A stretch of DNA of 64,000 nt from an uncultured Prevotella sp. (GCA_900314995.1 OMXK01000010.1:1-64000); one strand, 5' to 3'; counted from the stretch's first letter, positions 51,957-61,483 are shown. Numbers and translations: made by a program. The notes: a model not told the origin generated them from the sequence alone.

Positions 51957-51988
51957 CACCTAACTTTAGTTGAAACACGTGTTTTTAT

Positions 51989-52924
51989 ATGACTGATATT
52001 ACTCTAAACCCAGAAAAGACAAGCCGCGGAATGCAGCAACTGCAGCATCAGGAGTTCACGATGGAACGTACTGATGACATGCAGATGGAGCAGCAGATGC
52101 AGATGCGTGCCGGTCAGACCGTTAAATGTCCACATTGTGGTGCCTTGAATGAGCCGGAGGCCATGTTCTGTGCCTCTTGTGGCCAGCCGATAGGTAAGAC
52201 TACATGCCCTAACTGTGGGGCGGAACTGGATCCGGATGCAGATTTTTGTGAGACTTGTCGCCATTATATACGGAAAGATACCTGCTCTTTCTGTGGTGCC
52301 CACTTATCAGGAAACGAGGCTTTCTGCCCGGAATGTGGCAGTCCTCGAGGTGGTATTGTTTGTCCTGTATGCCATACATTGAACGATTTCGCATTTTGTA
52401 AGCAATGCGGTACGGCATTGACAGACGAGGCACGGAAGATGGTAGAGCGAATCAGACAAATGCCGGAATTTGTAGAATTGCAACAGCTGGCATCAGATCT
52501 GCAGCATTTGGAAATGACCATTCCATATTCCTCGGAACGTGAAGTGCTCCGTGACCAAAGAAATATCAAGCTTCGCGAGCATGTGTTGGCATTGTTAGCT
52601 CAGGATAGGGGTGTCCTCAATCCTGTCATTCCAGAGTCGACGAACAAACGCATGAGTAGTGAGGAATACAATGCGAAGCGGGAAGAGCAACTTGAGAAAA
52701 TAGCAGCGTTGCTGGATAAAATGGCTCAGGTTCCTCAGCTCAAACCTGCACAGGTGCGAAATTATGCGATGGCATGCAGACCTCAAGGTGTCCGTTTGGC
52801 ATGGGAATGTAATTTCAAGCATGCGCTCCATTCCAGTCCCTGTGGTTGTGCTAAGCCTCAGATGGGTGGCAAGTGGGTTATTCTCGGTAAGAATTCAAAA
52901 AAGGAAATTAAAGACGATTTATAA
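51989..52924 (+). CDS. Multi-zinc-ribbon protein, first gene of the phospho-signalling operon
   Basis: 311 aa. A Gln/Met-rich N-terminus leads into four CxxC...CxxC zinc ribbons: C47/C50-C61/C64, C73/C76-C87/C90, C99/C102-C113/C116 and C125/C128-C137/C140. A helical section follows (about 145-260), then a last Cys-containing patch (MACRPQGVRLAWECNF, SPCGCAKPQ). No enzyme motif. Ribbon arrays of this kind serve as binding adaptors. Its stop overlaps the kinase ATG by one base, and two other proteins of the operon carry similar ribbons, so a shared docking role is likely (inference). Confidence 0.85.
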   Translation: MTDITLNPEKTSRGMQQLQHQEFTMERTDDMQMEQQMQMRAGQTVKCPHCGALNEPEAMFCASCGQPIGKTTCPNCGAELDPDADFCETCRHYIRKDTCSFCGAHLSGNEAFCPECGSPRGGIVCPVCHTLNDFAFCKQCGTALTDEARKMVERIRQMPEFVELQQLASDLQHLEMTIPYSSEREVLRDQRNIKLREHVLALLAQDRGVLNPVIPESTNKRMSSEEYNAKREEQLEKIAALLDKMAQVPQLKPAQVRNYAMACRPQGVRLAWECNFKHALHSSPCGCAKPQMGGKWVILGKNSKKEIKDDL

Positions 52925-55923
52925 TGAGTACGGCAAAGCCTTTCAATCCCAATCAGATGGGAGATAATGATCAAACACGTCGTCAGGCATCGGACATAGG
53001 TGTCGGAGATGCAACGATGCGACCAGCGGATGCTTCCATGACAGTTACGCAGATGGATGGTACATATCGGGTTGGTGCCGTGCCACAGACTGAGGATGTG
53101 AAGGATGAATTCTTCATACTGAAAGGAGTGAACTATCGGAACGTTCAGTCGTTGAGTAATAATTCGGGTGAAGCCCAGGTTTTTCTCGTAGAACGTAATG
53201 ATGAGAAATATGTCCTGAAGATATACTATCCAAATTTCGATGTCAACAGAAAGATCCTCCAGACAGTCTACAATTTCGATTTTGAGATGATCGTCAGGAT
53301 TTACGATTACGGTAAGACTTATGTAGAAGGCAAGCATCGTTATTACGAACTCATGGAGTACCTTTGCGGTGGTACGATGGGCGAGTATCATCTTAATGGT
53401 GATTTGGATAAGTTCCGTCGTATTGCCCTTCAGGGCGCAGCTGCTCTGGCATATTGTCATCAGTGCAATATCCTGCATAAGGACATCAAACCGACCAATT
53501 TCTTCTTCCGCGATAAAGAGCATACAGAACTGGTGCTTGGCGATTTCGGTATCTCCAGTATCTTGGATCAGGATGGCAAGTCGCATAAGACCACCCAGGC
53601 GAGGACACCAATCTATGCCGCACCGGAGATGTATTCAGATGTGATCGACGGTGTTGTTGAGGTGACACCGGCAGCCGACTTTTATTCGTTAGGTATCTGT
53701 CTGATGACTCTCTGGTTGGGTGAATCTCCGATGAGCACTAATGAGCGTGTCATGATGCGCCAGAAAAATGAAGGACGAATCCCGCACATACAGGAATTGC
53801 CAGAACGTGTGAGGATGATCGTTCAGGGCCTGACGGTCGTAAACCCGGCAAACCGTTGGGGGTATGAGCAGGTTGAGGAGTGGTTCCTTGGCGGCAGTCC
53901 GAAGGTGGATCTGTCATCTCCTTTCTTGAAGTACAAGAGCTTTATCGTCGATCCTGACAAGAATCTTGTTGCAGACAATATTCATGAACTGATTCCCATG
54001 CTTCTTGACAATGAGAAGATTGCAATAGGCTATCTTTATAATGGCCGTATCAGTTCTTGGCTGGAGTCGTGTGGAAACCAGAAGCTGAGTACCATTGTGA
54101 AGGATATTGTGGTGAACCGCTATCCCGTGGATCAGCATGCTGGTCTTTTGGCTGCAGTCTACGCCATGGAGCCGACCTTTCCTTATAAGGATGTAAAAGG
54201 CAACCTCTGTGATGATCCTCATAGTGTTGCCATCTCTTTGCTGAGTTACATCAATGAGTATGGACTCTTACTGGCAAATCCCAATGACAGTCTCTTCCTC
54301 TATCTTGAATCTCATACGAAATGCAATGTAGAACGTATTCGTTCCTATTATAAGAATCCTGATAAGAACGCCATTCGTGTGGCTATCTTACGGACAGTTT
54401 ATGAGATTGATCCGGAAATCCCACTCATATCCCGATTCCCGTCGTCCACATTAAAAGAGATCGTTAAGACCTTTGGCCAGGAGAAACTGTCAGACGACGA
54501 TTGGCATAGTTTGACTGATGGCCGTCTGCTTTCGTGGATGTATAGCCACGAAGACCGCATGGCTTGTGAGAGTCTTCGTATCCTGACTCAGGGGAAACCT
54601 TATTCCGAGTGTCTGGCATTCAAGGTTCTTTATAATCTGGACCGTGATGCTGCTTACGATCTGAAGACAGCCTTTACACCCTTTCAGATCGGTGAACAAC
54701 TAAATGAACGCCTGAAGCAATGTCAGCATATGAACGACAAGGAATTTGACCAGCAGATGAAAGACCTGACCGACCTTGACGGGCGTTTTAGCTATTATGC
54801 ACAGTTACACGGCTGGACGGAAATACTGAATGAATTTAACCGTTGCTTCGATCTGAAGAGTGAAGAGAATCGTGAGCGTATGGGCGCTTATGATCTGAAA
54901 ACGGCGGTCTATCGTTTCTGTCGTATCCTTGGTGTGACACCGACTTATCAGATGCCTGACGGCACGGAACTCACTGATGCGAAGAATCTTGATGAACGCA
55001 ACAATACCCAGATGCGTCTGGAGGTGCGTAATGGTTCTTTCATTCAGTGGATGTCTGTCTTCTATCACGAGGATCCGTTTGCTGATTTCTCCGAAGAATA
55101 TGCCTACGAGCATGCGTTGGAGGAGTGGATTATGGCATTGGGTAAGATTGATAGTTCACAAACCTATTATAAACGTTTTGTTGATGCCCGTGAGGAAACA
55201 TCCAACCGAGTAAAGAGCGTGCGTGATAATTGGCAGCGTGCAAGGCATCGGGAGCAGATATGGCGTATGACCTTTTATGGTCTTTGCGGCATCTGGCTGC
55301 TATTGTTATTGATTATCGGCATTAAAAACTGTTCCTATCTGGTAAATCATCCCTTCTTGTCGATGGGTCTGCCTTTGGGCGGTATGACAGCCGTTATCGT
55401 CGGAACCCGTGCTTACTTCAGAGGCTATGGTTTTGTCTTCTCATTGCTATGGGGATTATTTGGTGCTTTGTCTTCATTTATACCTATTATTATAATAAAG
55501 TATATTGCTCAGTCACATCCTTCATTGGTTAATCTGACAATTATTGCGATTTCATTGGTGTATATGTTGATTTGTCATCTTACAGATTTCCGTGGTGATC
55601 AGAAAGCAGACAGCAAACTGATAGCGGAAGTGTTGGAGAACGATGTTAAGTCTACACTCTTGGAACCGCTGTACTATACGTTTAAGACAAAGTCGTATAA
55701 GTTTAATGGATCTAAGTTCGGCCTGTTGAATGATGTCACCGATCAGGTGAGATCTATCAGTGGCGAGAGTGTCCTTCACTATGTACTGTGGAGTATGTTG
55801 GCTTTGATCTTTGTTCTAGACTTCATTGTCTTCAGTCCGAGTTTGTTGAACGTCAGCAATCCGCATTCGGGCAATGTTACACCCACAGAAGTATTTAAAC
55901 AATTAGAGCGAGATGTAGAATAG
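52924..55923 (+). CDS. Membrane-anchored Ser/Thr protein kinase
   Basis: 999 aa. A Thr-rich N-terminus (1-60) is followed by a Hanks-type kinase domain, about residues 65-340: glycine-loop region NNSGEAQVFLV, VLK Lys99, helix C Glu near 121, catalytic loop HKDIKPTNFF (Asp187; HKD in place of HRD), DFG 207-209 and APE (YAAPEMYS). Residues 340-760 are a long helical region with no recognised domain. About five membrane helices lie between 780 and 980 (IWLLLLLIIGI, LPLGGMTAVIVGT, FALSSFIPIIIIKYIA-like, LTIIAISLVYMLICHL, LWSMLALIFVLDFIVF). No PASTA or other outer sensor domain is visible. It is the second gene of the operon. Confidence 0.9.
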   Translation: MSTAKPFNPNQMGDNDQTRRQASDIGVGDATMRPADASMTVTQMDGTYRVGAVPQTEDVKDEFFILKGVNYRNVQSLSNNSGEAQVFLVERNDEKYVLKIYYPNFDVNRKILQTVYNFDFEMIVRIYDYGKTYVEGKHRYYELMEYLCGGTMGEYHLNGDLDKFRRIALQGAAALAYCHQCNILHKDIKPTNFFFRDKEHTELVLGDFGISSILDQDGKSHKTTQARTPIYAAPEMYSDVIDGVVEVTPAADFYSLGICLMTLWLGESPMSTNERVMMRQKNEGRIPHIQELPERVRMIVQGLTVVNPANRWGYEQVEEWFLGGSPKVDLSSPFLKYKSFIVDPDKNLVADNIHELIPMLLDNEKIAIGYLYNGRISSWLESCGNQKLSTIVKDIVVNRYPVDQHAGLLAAVYAMEPTFPYKDVKGNLCDDPHSVAISLLSYINEYGLLLANPNDSLFLYLESHTKCNVERIRSYYKNPDKNAIRVAILRTVYEIDPEIPLISRFPSSTLKEIVKTFGQEKLSDDDWHSLTDGRLLSWMYSHEDRMACESLRILTQGKPYSECLAFKVLYNLDRDAAYDLKTAFTPFQIGEQLNERLKQCQHMNDKEFDQQMKDLTDLDGRFSYYAQLHGWTEILNEFNRCFDLKSEENRERMGAYDLKTAVYRFCRILGVTPTYQMPDGTELTDAKNLDERNNTQMRLEVRNGSFIQWMSVFYHEDPFADFSEEYAYEHALEEWIMALGKIDSSQTYYKRFVDAREETSNRVKSVRDNWQRARHREQIWRMTFYGLCGIWLLLLLIIGIKNCSYLVNHPFLSMGLPLGGMTAVIVGTRAYFRGYGFVFSLLWGLFGALSSFIPIIIIKYIAQSHPSLVNLTIIAISLVYMLICHLTDFRGDQKADSKLIAEVLENDVKSTLLEPLYYTFKTKSYKFNGSKFGLLNDVTDQVRSISGESVLHYVLWSMLALIFVLDFIVFSPSLLNVSNPHSGNVTPTEVFKQLERDVE

Positions 55924-58900
55924 ATGGTCTGTGAGAATTGTCATAAGGAAAACCGGAGCATAGCCAAGTTCTGTAAATGGTGTGGTCAGCCGATGGCCAC
56001 GCTGGATATGCTTGATAAACTGGTTGGTCTTGACGAAGTGAAGCGTCAACTCAAGACCATTGTGGATACTTATACATATTTGCGTTCTCGTAAGGATATC
56101 GCAAAAGTCCGTATCTCTGTGAATGCCATCATTATAGGTGAGACTGGAACAGGAAAGACGGCTCTTGCAGAGATCCTGCGTGATTACTTCTATAAGCATA
56201 AGATTATAGAAAAGCCCAAGCTGACAATGGTTGATGCTGTGGATTATCAGCGCTTTGTCGACAAATGGGATGATAATATCAGGAAGGCTAAAAATGGCAT
56301 CCTTTTCTTTGATAATGTGCAGAAACTGCTTCCTGACAGATACTCAAATCAGGTGAATCCCCTCGACAAACTGTTTGTTGAGATGGATAAGTGGGAAGAT
56401 AATCCTATCGTGATTATCTCTGGTCTGACAAAAGGTCTGGAGGACTTCCTGGAGAGTAATCCGGCAGTGGTAAACCGCTTTAAATACACCTTCCGTCTGC
56501 CCACACCAGGCTATCAGGAGTTGACAGATATCTGTAAGTTGAACTTGAAGATTAAATATGGTGTCACCAAGTTCACGGAAGAGGCTGATAGGCAGTTATC
56601 GCGTTATTTCAAGTATCAGGTAAAGACTAAGGACGAGACTTTCGGCAACGGTCATCTGGCCAATAAGACAGCCGAGGACATCTTCACACATTTTATCAGT
56701 CGTGGTGTTGATGCGACTCAGGTTGAGAAAGATGATATTGTCGGTTATGTTCCAGAGGAACGCTCAGTGGACGACATCCTGAAGGATCTCGATAGCTTCA
56801 TCGGTATGGATGAGGTAAAGAGTGCTGTCCGCGAGATGGCCTATTCGGTGCAGAACAGTATCCAGCGTGCAGAACGCGGCTTGGGTGAACAGGAGCGGAT
56901 GTCGATGCACATCATTCTTACGGGTAATCCTGGAACAGGTAAGACGACTATAGCCCGAAAACTTGGAGAGATCTTGGCATCTGTCGGATATCTGGACAGT
57001 GGGCATGTGGTGGAGGTCGATCGTGCGAAGATGGTGAGTCCCTATCAGGGAGAGACCCCCAAGGTCGTGGATCGTCTGTGCGACAAGGCTATGGGTGGTA
57101 TCCTCTTTGTCGACGAGGCTTATACCCTCGCTCCGTTAAGTGCGGCGGGTGAACGGGATAACCAAGGTGCCCAGGCTTTGGAGAAACTGATGAAACGAAT
57201 GGAGGACGACCGTGGCAAGTTTGTGGTAATCGCAGCAGGCTATCGGACTGAGATGGAAAACCTCTTCCGGATTAACCCCGGCTTCCGTAGCCGTTTCAAC
57301 TATTTCCTCGACATCAAGGACTACTCTCCACAGCAGTTGTTTGAGATTATGCAGCTCTTTGCCAAGGAGAAGAAGTATATCTTTGCCCCAGATGCAGAGG
57401 AGTTGGCTAGGAAGATGATCACGGAGATGTATAACTCCCGTGATAAGGATTTTGCCAATGGCCGTACGATGCGCTCTCTCTTTGACCAGATCTGCAAGAA
57501 ACAGGCGCAGCGTCTGCAGGGTGCAAGCATTTCTTCGATGTCAAACGAAGAACTGATGACCATCAAGCAGGAGGATATACCATACGAGGCACCTCAGTCT
57601 GTCAATGTCGACGATTGCCTGGTAAAACTCGATGGTCTGGTTGGTCTTACAGCTGTCAAGAAAGAGGTGTCGAATCTGGCATCTTATCTGAACCTTCAGA
57701 TCAAGCGTGGCGAGACCAATACCTTCCAAGGCAAACATTATGTGTTTACGGGTAATCCAGGTACAGGTAAGACGACCGTAGCCCGTATCATGGCCGATAT
57801 CTTCAAGACCTTGGGTATTGTCTCCCGTGGTCAGTTGGTAGAGGCTGATCGCTCTAAACTGGTGGCTGGCTATTCTGGTCAGACAGCAATCAAGACCAAT
57901 CAGCTTGTTGATCAGGCATTGGGTGGCATCCTCTTTATTGATGAAGCCTATACCCTCAAGTCGAGTGATGGTGATTCCTTTGGCGCCGAGGCAATTGATA
58001 CATTGTTGAAGCGCTTGGAGGACGACCGCGGCAAGTTCATTTGTATCGTGGCGGGCTATACGAATCAGATGCACGATTTCATTGATTCGAACCCGGGATT
58101 GAAGAGCCGCTTTACCCAGACCATTCATTTCGACGACTATACACCAGACGAACTGACGGAGATCTTCTTGAATCTGGCTAAGAAAAAGAACTTCACTGTC
58201 GATGAGTCAACTCGCGATGCGATACACCGTCAGTTTGAACAGCTCTATTTGCGCCGGGACAAGAATTTCGGCAATGCCCGAGAAGCTCGCAAGATATTTG
58301 ATGAGGCCGTCGAGCGCCAGAGCCAGCGTCTTGTTAAGCTGATGAACGATCCTGGATTCCAGGAGAGCGACATGTATAGTCTGAAGGCAGAGGATCTTCC
58401 GATGGCACAATCTGAAGCTGCACGTCCGCTCGATGAGGTTCTGAATGAACTTGATGAGTTTGTCGGCATGCGTACAGTCAAGAATTCTATCCGTCGACTG
58501 GCTGTTCAGAGTATGTTCATGAAACAGCGTGCTGCCATGGGTGCGGGTAGGGTACAGCAGATGGCGATGAATTTCGTGCTGACAGGTAATCCGGGAACAG
58601 GTAAGACCTCTATTGCCCGAAAGATGGGTGAGATTCTTCAGGCTATGGAGATTCTGCCGACAAGCCGTGTGCTGGAGGTAAGCCGTGCCACCTTGGTAGG
58701 AAAATATATGGGCGAGACGCCGAAGATCGTGAATAATACATGTGATAAAGCTATGGGCGGCATCCTCTTCATCGATGAGGCCTATACCCTCAGTGAGGGA
58801 GGAGACCAATATGGCAAAGAGGCGATCGATACCCTGATGAAGCGCATGGAAGACGATCGTGGCAAGTTCGTGGTGATCGCTGCAGGCTATAAAGACAAGA

Positions 58901-59229
58901 TGGATGACTTCATGCAGCTGAATCCAGGACTGGCCAGCCGATTCACCCATAAGCTCCACATCGATGACTATAACGAAGACGAGTTGCTCGCCATCTTTAA
59001 GTCAATGGCCCAGAAAGAACAGTATACCCTTTCTCAGACGGCTGAGTTCAAGGCTCTTGATACGATCTATAAGATGGTATTGGCAAAGGATGAGTCTTGG
59101 GGTAATGCCCGGGAGATGCGTAATCTGCTTGACGCTACGATTCAGAAGCTGTCGCTCCGCGTATCGCAGATGCCACCTGACCAGGTAACGAAAGAAACAT
59201 ATCAGATTATATTACCAGAAGATATATAG
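55924..59229 (+). CDS. Zinc ribbon plus four tandem AAA+ domains (CbxX/CfxQ type)
   Basis: 1101 aa. An N-terminal zinc ribbon (C3, C6, C17, C20) is followed by four AAA+ modules with P-loops at 72-79 (GETGTGKT), 334-341, 610-617 and 888-895 (all GNPGTGKT). Modules 2-4 are close relatives, spaced about 277 residues apart, with Walker B GILF(V/I)DEAYTL and arginine-bearing SRF(N/T) ends; they resemble CbxX/CfxQ, SpoVK and EccA ATPases. Module 1 is divergent, and its Walker B reads GILFFDNV, so the catalytic Glu is replaced by Asn. No membrane helix. Predicted to be an ATP-driven remodeller of the kinase/FHA partners; target unknown. Confidence 0.9.
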   Translation: MVCENCHKENRSIAKFCKWCGQPMATLDMLDKLVGLDEVKRQLKTIVDTYTYLRSRKDIAKVRISVNAIIIGETGTGKTALAEILRDYFYKHKIIEKPKLTMVDAVDYQRFVDKWDDNIRKAKNGILFFDNVQKLLPDRYSNQVNPLDKLFVEMDKWEDNPIVIISGLTKGLEDFLESNPAVVNRFKYTFRLPTPGYQELTDICKLNLKIKYGVTKFTEEADRQLSRYFKYQVKTKDETFGNGHLANKTAEDIFTHFISRGVDATQVEKDDIVGYVPEERSVDDILKDLDSFIGMDEVKSAVREMAYSVQNSIQRAERGLGEQERMSMHIILTGNPGTGKTTIARKLGEILASVGYLDSGHVVEVDRAKMVSPYQGETPKVVDRLCDKAMGGILFVDEAYTLAPLSAAGERDNQGAQALEKLMKRMEDDRGKFVVIAAGYRTEMENLFRINPGFRSRFNYFLDIKDYSPQQLFEIMQLFAKEKKYIFAPDAEELARKMITEMYNSRDKDFANGRTMRSLFDQICKKQAQRLQGASISSMSNEELMTIKQEDIPYEAPQSVNVDDCLVKLDGLVGLTAVKKEVSNLASYLNLQIKRGETNTFQGKHYVFTGNPGTGKTTVARIMADIFKTLGIVSRGQLVEADRSKLVAGYSGQTAIKTNQLVDQALGGILFIDEAYTLKSSDGDSFGAEAIDTLLKRLEDDRGKFICIVAGYTNQMHDFIDSNPGLKSRFTQTIHFDDYTPDELTEIFLNLAKKKNFTVDESTRDAIHRQFEQLYLRRDKNFGNAREARKIFDEAVERQSQRLVKLMNDPGFQESDMYSLKAEDLPMAQSEAARPLDEVLNELDEFVGMRTVKNSIRRLAVQSMFMKQRAAMGAGRVQQMAMNFVLTGNPGTGKTSIARKMGEILQAMEILPTSRVLEVSRATLVGKYMGETPKIVNNTCDKAMGGILFIDEAYTLSEGGDQYGKEAIDTLMKRMEDDRGKFVVIAAGYKDKMDDFMQLNPGLASRFTHKLHIDDYNEDELLAIFKSMAQKEQYTLSQTAEFKALDTIYKMVLAKDESWGNAREMRNLLDATIQKLSLRVSQMPPDQVTKETYQIILPEDI

Positions 59230-59231
59230 AA

Positions 59232-59783
59232 ATGATTATTTGTCCAACGTGTAAGGAAGAAATAGAGGACGATTCACGCTATTGTGACCAGTGCGGGCAG
59301 GCTCTGCTTTTCTGTAACCAGTGTGGCCGTGTCGGCATTGGCCGACGCTGTACATACTGCGGTGGCCTGATGGTTGCACCAGGTAACGATGGTAGTTCGT
59401 CATCGGCAAGTTCCTCGATGAGCTTTGCCAGTTTCGGCTCTATTGGTAATCAGGGAATCACCGAGTCGAAAGGCATGAATAGGATTCCGGAACTGACGCT
59501 GAAGAACGATAGTCTGAACATTCGTATCGTAGCGATGAACGGTGCTATCATCGGCCGTCGTCAAGGACCTTATACACAGTTCTTTGCAAATCATGCGTAT
59601 GTGTCAGGTGTCCATGCTCAATTGAAATTTAATCAGGAGACCGGCTGGTGCGTGGTGGATAAGCACTCCTCAAACGGAACAAAACTTAACCAGCATTCTA
59701 TGCAGCCTGATGTGGAAATGAAATTGAGCAATGGAGATATCCTGACGATTGCAAATATCAGTTTGCAAGTTATTATCATATAG
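59232..59783 (+). CDS. Zinc-ribbon and FHA-domain protein
   Basis: 183 aa. Two short zinc ribbons (C4/C7-C18/C21 and C28/C31-C40/C43), a Ser-rich linker (54-75), then an FHA domain (about 97-183) with the key phosphothreonine-pocket residues GR (108-109), SGVHAQ (S125, H128) and SSNGT (N148-G149-T150). FHA domains bind phosphothreonine, so this is the expected reader of the kinase in the same operon. It starts 2 nt after the AAA gene. Confidence 0.92.
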   Translation: MIICPTCKEEIEDDSRYCDQCGQALLFCNQCGRVGIGRRCTYCGGLMVAPGNDGSSSSASSSMSFASFGSIGNQGITESKGMNRIPELTLKNDSLNIRIVAMNGAIIGRRQGPYTQFFANHAYVSGVHAQLKFNQETGWCVVDKHSSNGTKLNQHSMQPDVEMKLSNGDILTIANISLQVIII

Positions 59784-59788
59784 TAAAA

Positions 59789-60535
59789 ATGATTAGAATA
59801 GAGATAACGGCAGCGAGTAGAATAGGCTGTGTCAGACATCAGAATGAGGATATGATTTTGGTCGACAGCCATTTTATCCGTAATGATGATTATAAGACAC
59901 TTGTAACATTAAACCATGACGACCGCTTTGTCGTGGCAGTAGCGGACGGCATGGGAGGCCATAACCGTGGCGATGTTGCCAGTAGCGATACCCTGAGGAG
60001 CCTGCAGTTCTATTACCACGATATTCCGACAGGTCTTAATCCAAGTGATTTTAATGAGGCCATAGTGGGGTGGTTAGACTATATCAACAATTTCATTGCT
60101 TCGAAAGGAAGGGCCGACGAGCAGTATAAGGGTATGGGAACAACGCTTGTGGGCATTGCCTACTACTATGGCGATTTCTATTCCATGAATTGCGGTGATA
60201 GTCGCCTGTATCGCTGGCGCGACGGACAATTGAAACAATTGACAACAGACCATTCTCTGAGTAACATGCTTGGTACAGAGAAGCATACAAGTATCATAAC
60301 CAACTGCATAGGTGGTGGATGTAATACATCCTTTATTGATTTGGTGAAGATAACAGACGATATTCAGAGTGGTGACTGTTTCTTGCTTTGCAGTGATGGT
60401 TTGACAGATATGATCAGCAACGAGCAGATAGCAAGTCTGTTGGCCGAAGAGGCTGATGCCAATGCCTTGTGTAATGCTGCCATTACCGAAGGAGGATTTG
60501 ACAATGTATCGTGTTGTTTGATGCAAATTAAATAA
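59789..60535 (+). CDS. PP2C-family Ser/Thr phosphatase
   Basis: 248 aa. PPM/PP2C motifs: RIGCVRHQNEDMILV (first metal Asp region), VAVADGMGGHNRGDVAS (metal Asp-Gly), MNCGDSRLYRW, LLCSDGLTDMI (metal Asp) and GGFDNVSCCLM. The catalytic residues appear intact. It would reverse the phosphorylation made by the kinase at 52924. Fifth gene of the operon, 5 nt after the FHA gene; metA follows after 22 nt without an obvious promoter. Confidence 0.93.
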   Translation: MIRIEITAASRIGCVRHQNEDMILVDSHFIRNDDYKTLVTLNHDDRFVVAVADGMGGHNRGDVASSDTLRSLQFYYHDIPTGLNPSDFNEAIVGWLDYINNFIASKGRADEQYKGMGTTLVGIAYYYGDFYSMNCGDSRLYRWRDGQLKQLTTDHSLSNMLGTEKHTSIITNCIGGGCNTSFIDLVKITDDIQSGDCFLLCSDGLTDMISNEQIASLLAEEADANALCNAAITEGGFDNVSCCLMQIK

Positions 60536-60557
60536 TTTCAATAGAATAGATTAGATA

Positions 60558-61475
60558 ATGCCATTAAGATTACCAGATAGATTACCTGCCATTGATATTC
60601 TGAAGAATGAGAATATCTTTGTCATGGACAATTCCAGGGCCACTACACAGGATATACGCCCATTACGCATCGCCATCCTTAATCTGATGCCCCTGAAGAT
60701 AACGACGGAGACCGATTTGATCCGACTGCTTTCCAATACCCCCTTGCAGTTGCAGATCAGTTTTATGAAACTTCGTAGCCATACATCCAAAAACACCCCG
60801 ATTGAGCACATGATGATGTTCTATCGTGATTTCGAGGTGATGAGGCAGGAGAAGTTCGATGGTATGATCATCACAGGTGCCCCTGTGGAGACGCTCGACT
60901 TTGAGGAAGTTACCTATTGGGATGAGATCAAGGAGATCTTTGACTGGGCACGTACTCATGTTACCAGCACCTTGTATATCTGCTGGGCAGCACAGGCAGG
61001 ATTGTTCTATCATTATGGCATTCCTAAGTATCCGTTGAAGAAGAAGATGTTCGGAATCTTCCCCCAGCATCCTCTGGCTACATCGCTTCCTATTTTCCGT
61101 GGCTTTGATGATGTGTTTATGATGCCTCATAGCCGTCATACCGAGATCCACCGTGAAGATATTCTTGCCAACCCTGATCTTACACTGATCGCTGAGTCGC
61201 CAGATTGTGGTGTCAGTATGGTGATGGCCCGCAATGGGCGTGAATTCTATATTACGGGTCACCTTGAGTATGCGCCGAATACATTGGATAATGAATACAA
61301 GCGTGACAGGGGAATACGTGATGATGTCGACTTGCCGAAGAACTATTATCTGGATGACAATCCCGATAATCCGCCTTTGGTCACTTGGCGCGCTCATGCC
61401 AATCTGCTTTATGCCAACTGGATAAACTACTACGTTTACCAGGAAACGCCCTATAATATTGACGAAATTAAGTAG
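60558..61475 (+). CDS. metA: Homoserine O-acetyltransferase (MetA family, acetyl type)
   Basis: 305 aa, HTS fold of methionine biosynthesis. Nucleophile Cys142 in YICWAAQAGLFYHYG, and catalytic His/Glu in ITGHLEYAP. Position 111 is Glu (ITGAPVE111), the residue that marks acetyl-CoA use in MetA of Bacillus cereus, whereas succinyl-CoA enzymes such as that of E. coli carry Gly. The enzyme is therefore predicted to acetylate homoserine. 22 nt after the PP2C gene and 8 nt before the U32 gene. Confidence 0.93.
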   Translation: MPLRLPDRLPAIDILKNENIFVMDNSRATTQDIRPLRIAILNLMPLKITTETDLIRLLSNTPLQLQISFMKLRSHTSKNTPIEHMMMFYRDFEVMRQEKFDGMIITGAPVETLDFEEVTYWDEIKEIFDWARTHVTSTLYICWAAQAGLFYHYGIPKYPLKKKMFGIFPQHPLATSLPIFRGFDDVFMMPHSRHTEIHREDILANPDLTLIAESPDCGVSMVMARNGREFYITGHLEYAPNTLDNEYKRDRGIRDDVDLPKNYYLDDNPDNPPLVTWRAHANLLYANWINYYVYQETPYNIDEIK

Positions 61476-61483
61476 TATCTGTT

